Assembly: GCA_958366945.1 (NCBI GenBank)
Contig: CATXCY010000065.1
Coordinates: 1-7,478 of the forward strand
Length of the DNA: 7,478 nucleotides
Reading direction: 5' to 3'
Origin: Bruticola sp004554425
GTDB taxonomy: Bacteria > Vulcanimicrobiota > Xenobia > Xenobiales > Xenobiaceae
Position 1 is the first letter of the stretch; every line of letters begins with the position of its first letter. Positions 7,028 through 7,478 of the stretch are shown piece after piece. The notes beneath the pieces are model-generated. The model was not told where the DNA came from, searched no databases, and saw only the letters and a list, made by a program, of their open reading frames with translations. A program made the position numbers and the translations under genes.

Positions 7028-7266
7028 TTCTAGCAGCGCCAGTTAGTGTTTGGCCAGCTTATTTGCTATGTTTGCGCTTACTCGTTGCGTTGGCTGCGTA
7101 GTTTTCAGCTTAGAGACGCTAATTTAGTGTTCCGCCCGCCCATTAACTATTTTGTGCTAGCTTCATTTTTTACCATATCTACGCTCCGGCTGACTGGCCA
7201 CGAAGTGGCCAGAGGCCTGCGCTACCGATATAGCAAAAAAATTGTGCTATAAGTTTTGGCTGCGGG
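7028..7266. other. Intergenic stretch without a convincing gene, with two small hairpins
   Basis: The + strand frame open at 7046-7252 (68 codons) has no ribosome binding site and no recognisable protein features. The stretch has two clear inverted repeats: CTGGCCAC/GTGGCCAG with a GAA loop at 7194-7212, and TATAGCA/TGCTATA at 7229-7251 flanking an A/T-rich loop. TTAGTGTT occurs at 7043-7050 and 7124-7131, and a near copy, CTAGTGTT, at 7267-7274. The layout fits a spacer between convergent transcription units, perhaps with degenerate interspersed repeats. Neither hairpin has a T-tract that would make it a standard terminator. Confidence 0.5.
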
Positions 7267-7478
7267 CTAGTGTTCATGTTGGCTAGCTCCAGCAGCGGCT
7301 CTTCCAGGCTCGAACTGGCCTAACGGCCAATATTCTTCGCCTTCCAGCGCCACTGCCTCCGCCTGTTGGTTAAAAACTACGCAAACAAGCCAAGCCTGAT
7401 AACACCTCTTGCGCCGCATGCCCGTCTAAGGCTGCCGCTTCTCTTAGTAAGCAAGCTAGCACTTGGAGAAGCGGCCTA
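7267..7478 (-). pseudogene. Possible 3' end of a frameshifted gene entering from the right (minus strand)
   Basis: On the minus strand one frame enters at the window edge (7477) and reads protein-like Ala/Leu-rich sequence, including LREAAALDGHAAQEVLSGLA, before TAA at 7372-7370. A second frame is open from 7419 to TAG at 7269-7267. Its later part, NQQAEAVALEGEEYWPLGQF, looks like a natural continuation. The two frames would join if one T were removed from the five-T run (minus strand) at 7372-7376. That would give a C-terminal fragment of about 70 residues with mixed helical and acidic character. Separately, the second frame alone would be a 50-residue ORF with no ribosome binding site at its ATG. 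I do not recognise the family. A sequencing or assembly error in the homopolymer is as likely as a real mutation. Confidence 0.3.

Noticed and set aside
7046..7252. 68-codon + strand frame after the operon
   Set aside because: No ribosome binding site, passes through two hairpins, and has no protein-like pattern.
7043..7274. TTAGTGTT words as a direct-repeat array or CRISPR-like structure
   Set aside because: Only two exact 8-base copies and one near copy at unequal spacing (81 and 143 bases); too short and irregular to separate from chance.

Overview
The window holds most of one operon, read on the + strand from about position 440 to 7009. A GC-rich foreign-looking flank lies on its left, and a gene-poor, GC-richer stretch lies on its right. 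The operon is AT-rich with tight gene spacing, as in a bacterial chromosome. The left flank (1 to about 430) has dense GC-rich hairpins and resembles intergenic parts of mobilizable elements in gut Clostridia. The host could therefore be an anaerobic gut bacterium, but no taxonomic marker is present and I do not assign a lineage.

Region by region: (1) 1 to about 430 holds no convincing protein-coding gene on the + strand, only micro-ORFs on the minus strand. Three consecutive hairpins lie at 261-373, the last being a large, strong inverted repeat. (2) About 430-2634 is a DUF5682 (YehM-like) gene whose reading frame enters directly from the flank and lacks the family's first ~25-30 residues. 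(3) 2650-3822 encodes a CoxE/YehP-type von Willebrand A (vWA) protein with an intact metal-binding (MIDAS) motif. (4) 3827-5269 encodes a SWIM zinc-finger protein. (5) 5291-7009 encodes a HEAT-like helical-repeat protein. (6) 7010-7478 has small hairpins and, on the minus strand, what may be the 3' end of a frameshifted gene running in from the right.

The four genes are partners in a widely conserved but poorly characterised bacterial module: MoxR-type AAA+ ATPase, DUF5682, vWA, SWIM and helical-repeat proteins. The Escherichia coli yehL-yehM-yehP-yehQ cluster is the familiar relative. By analogy with other MoxR-vWA pairs, the ATPase and vWA protein would form a remodelling or chaperone-like machine, with the SWIM, HEAT-like and DUF5682 proteins as nucleic-acid or protein adaptors and a possible enzymatic effector. 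The ATPase is not in this window. It may lie beyond the left junction, elsewhere in the genome, or have been lost.

The main observation is the left junction. The DUF5682 N-terminus, with its expected conserved G-x-R-H-H-type motif, is replaced by unrelated sequence. Either a mobile element has inserted into the operon or the assembly is chimeric at this point. The sequence alone cannot separate these.
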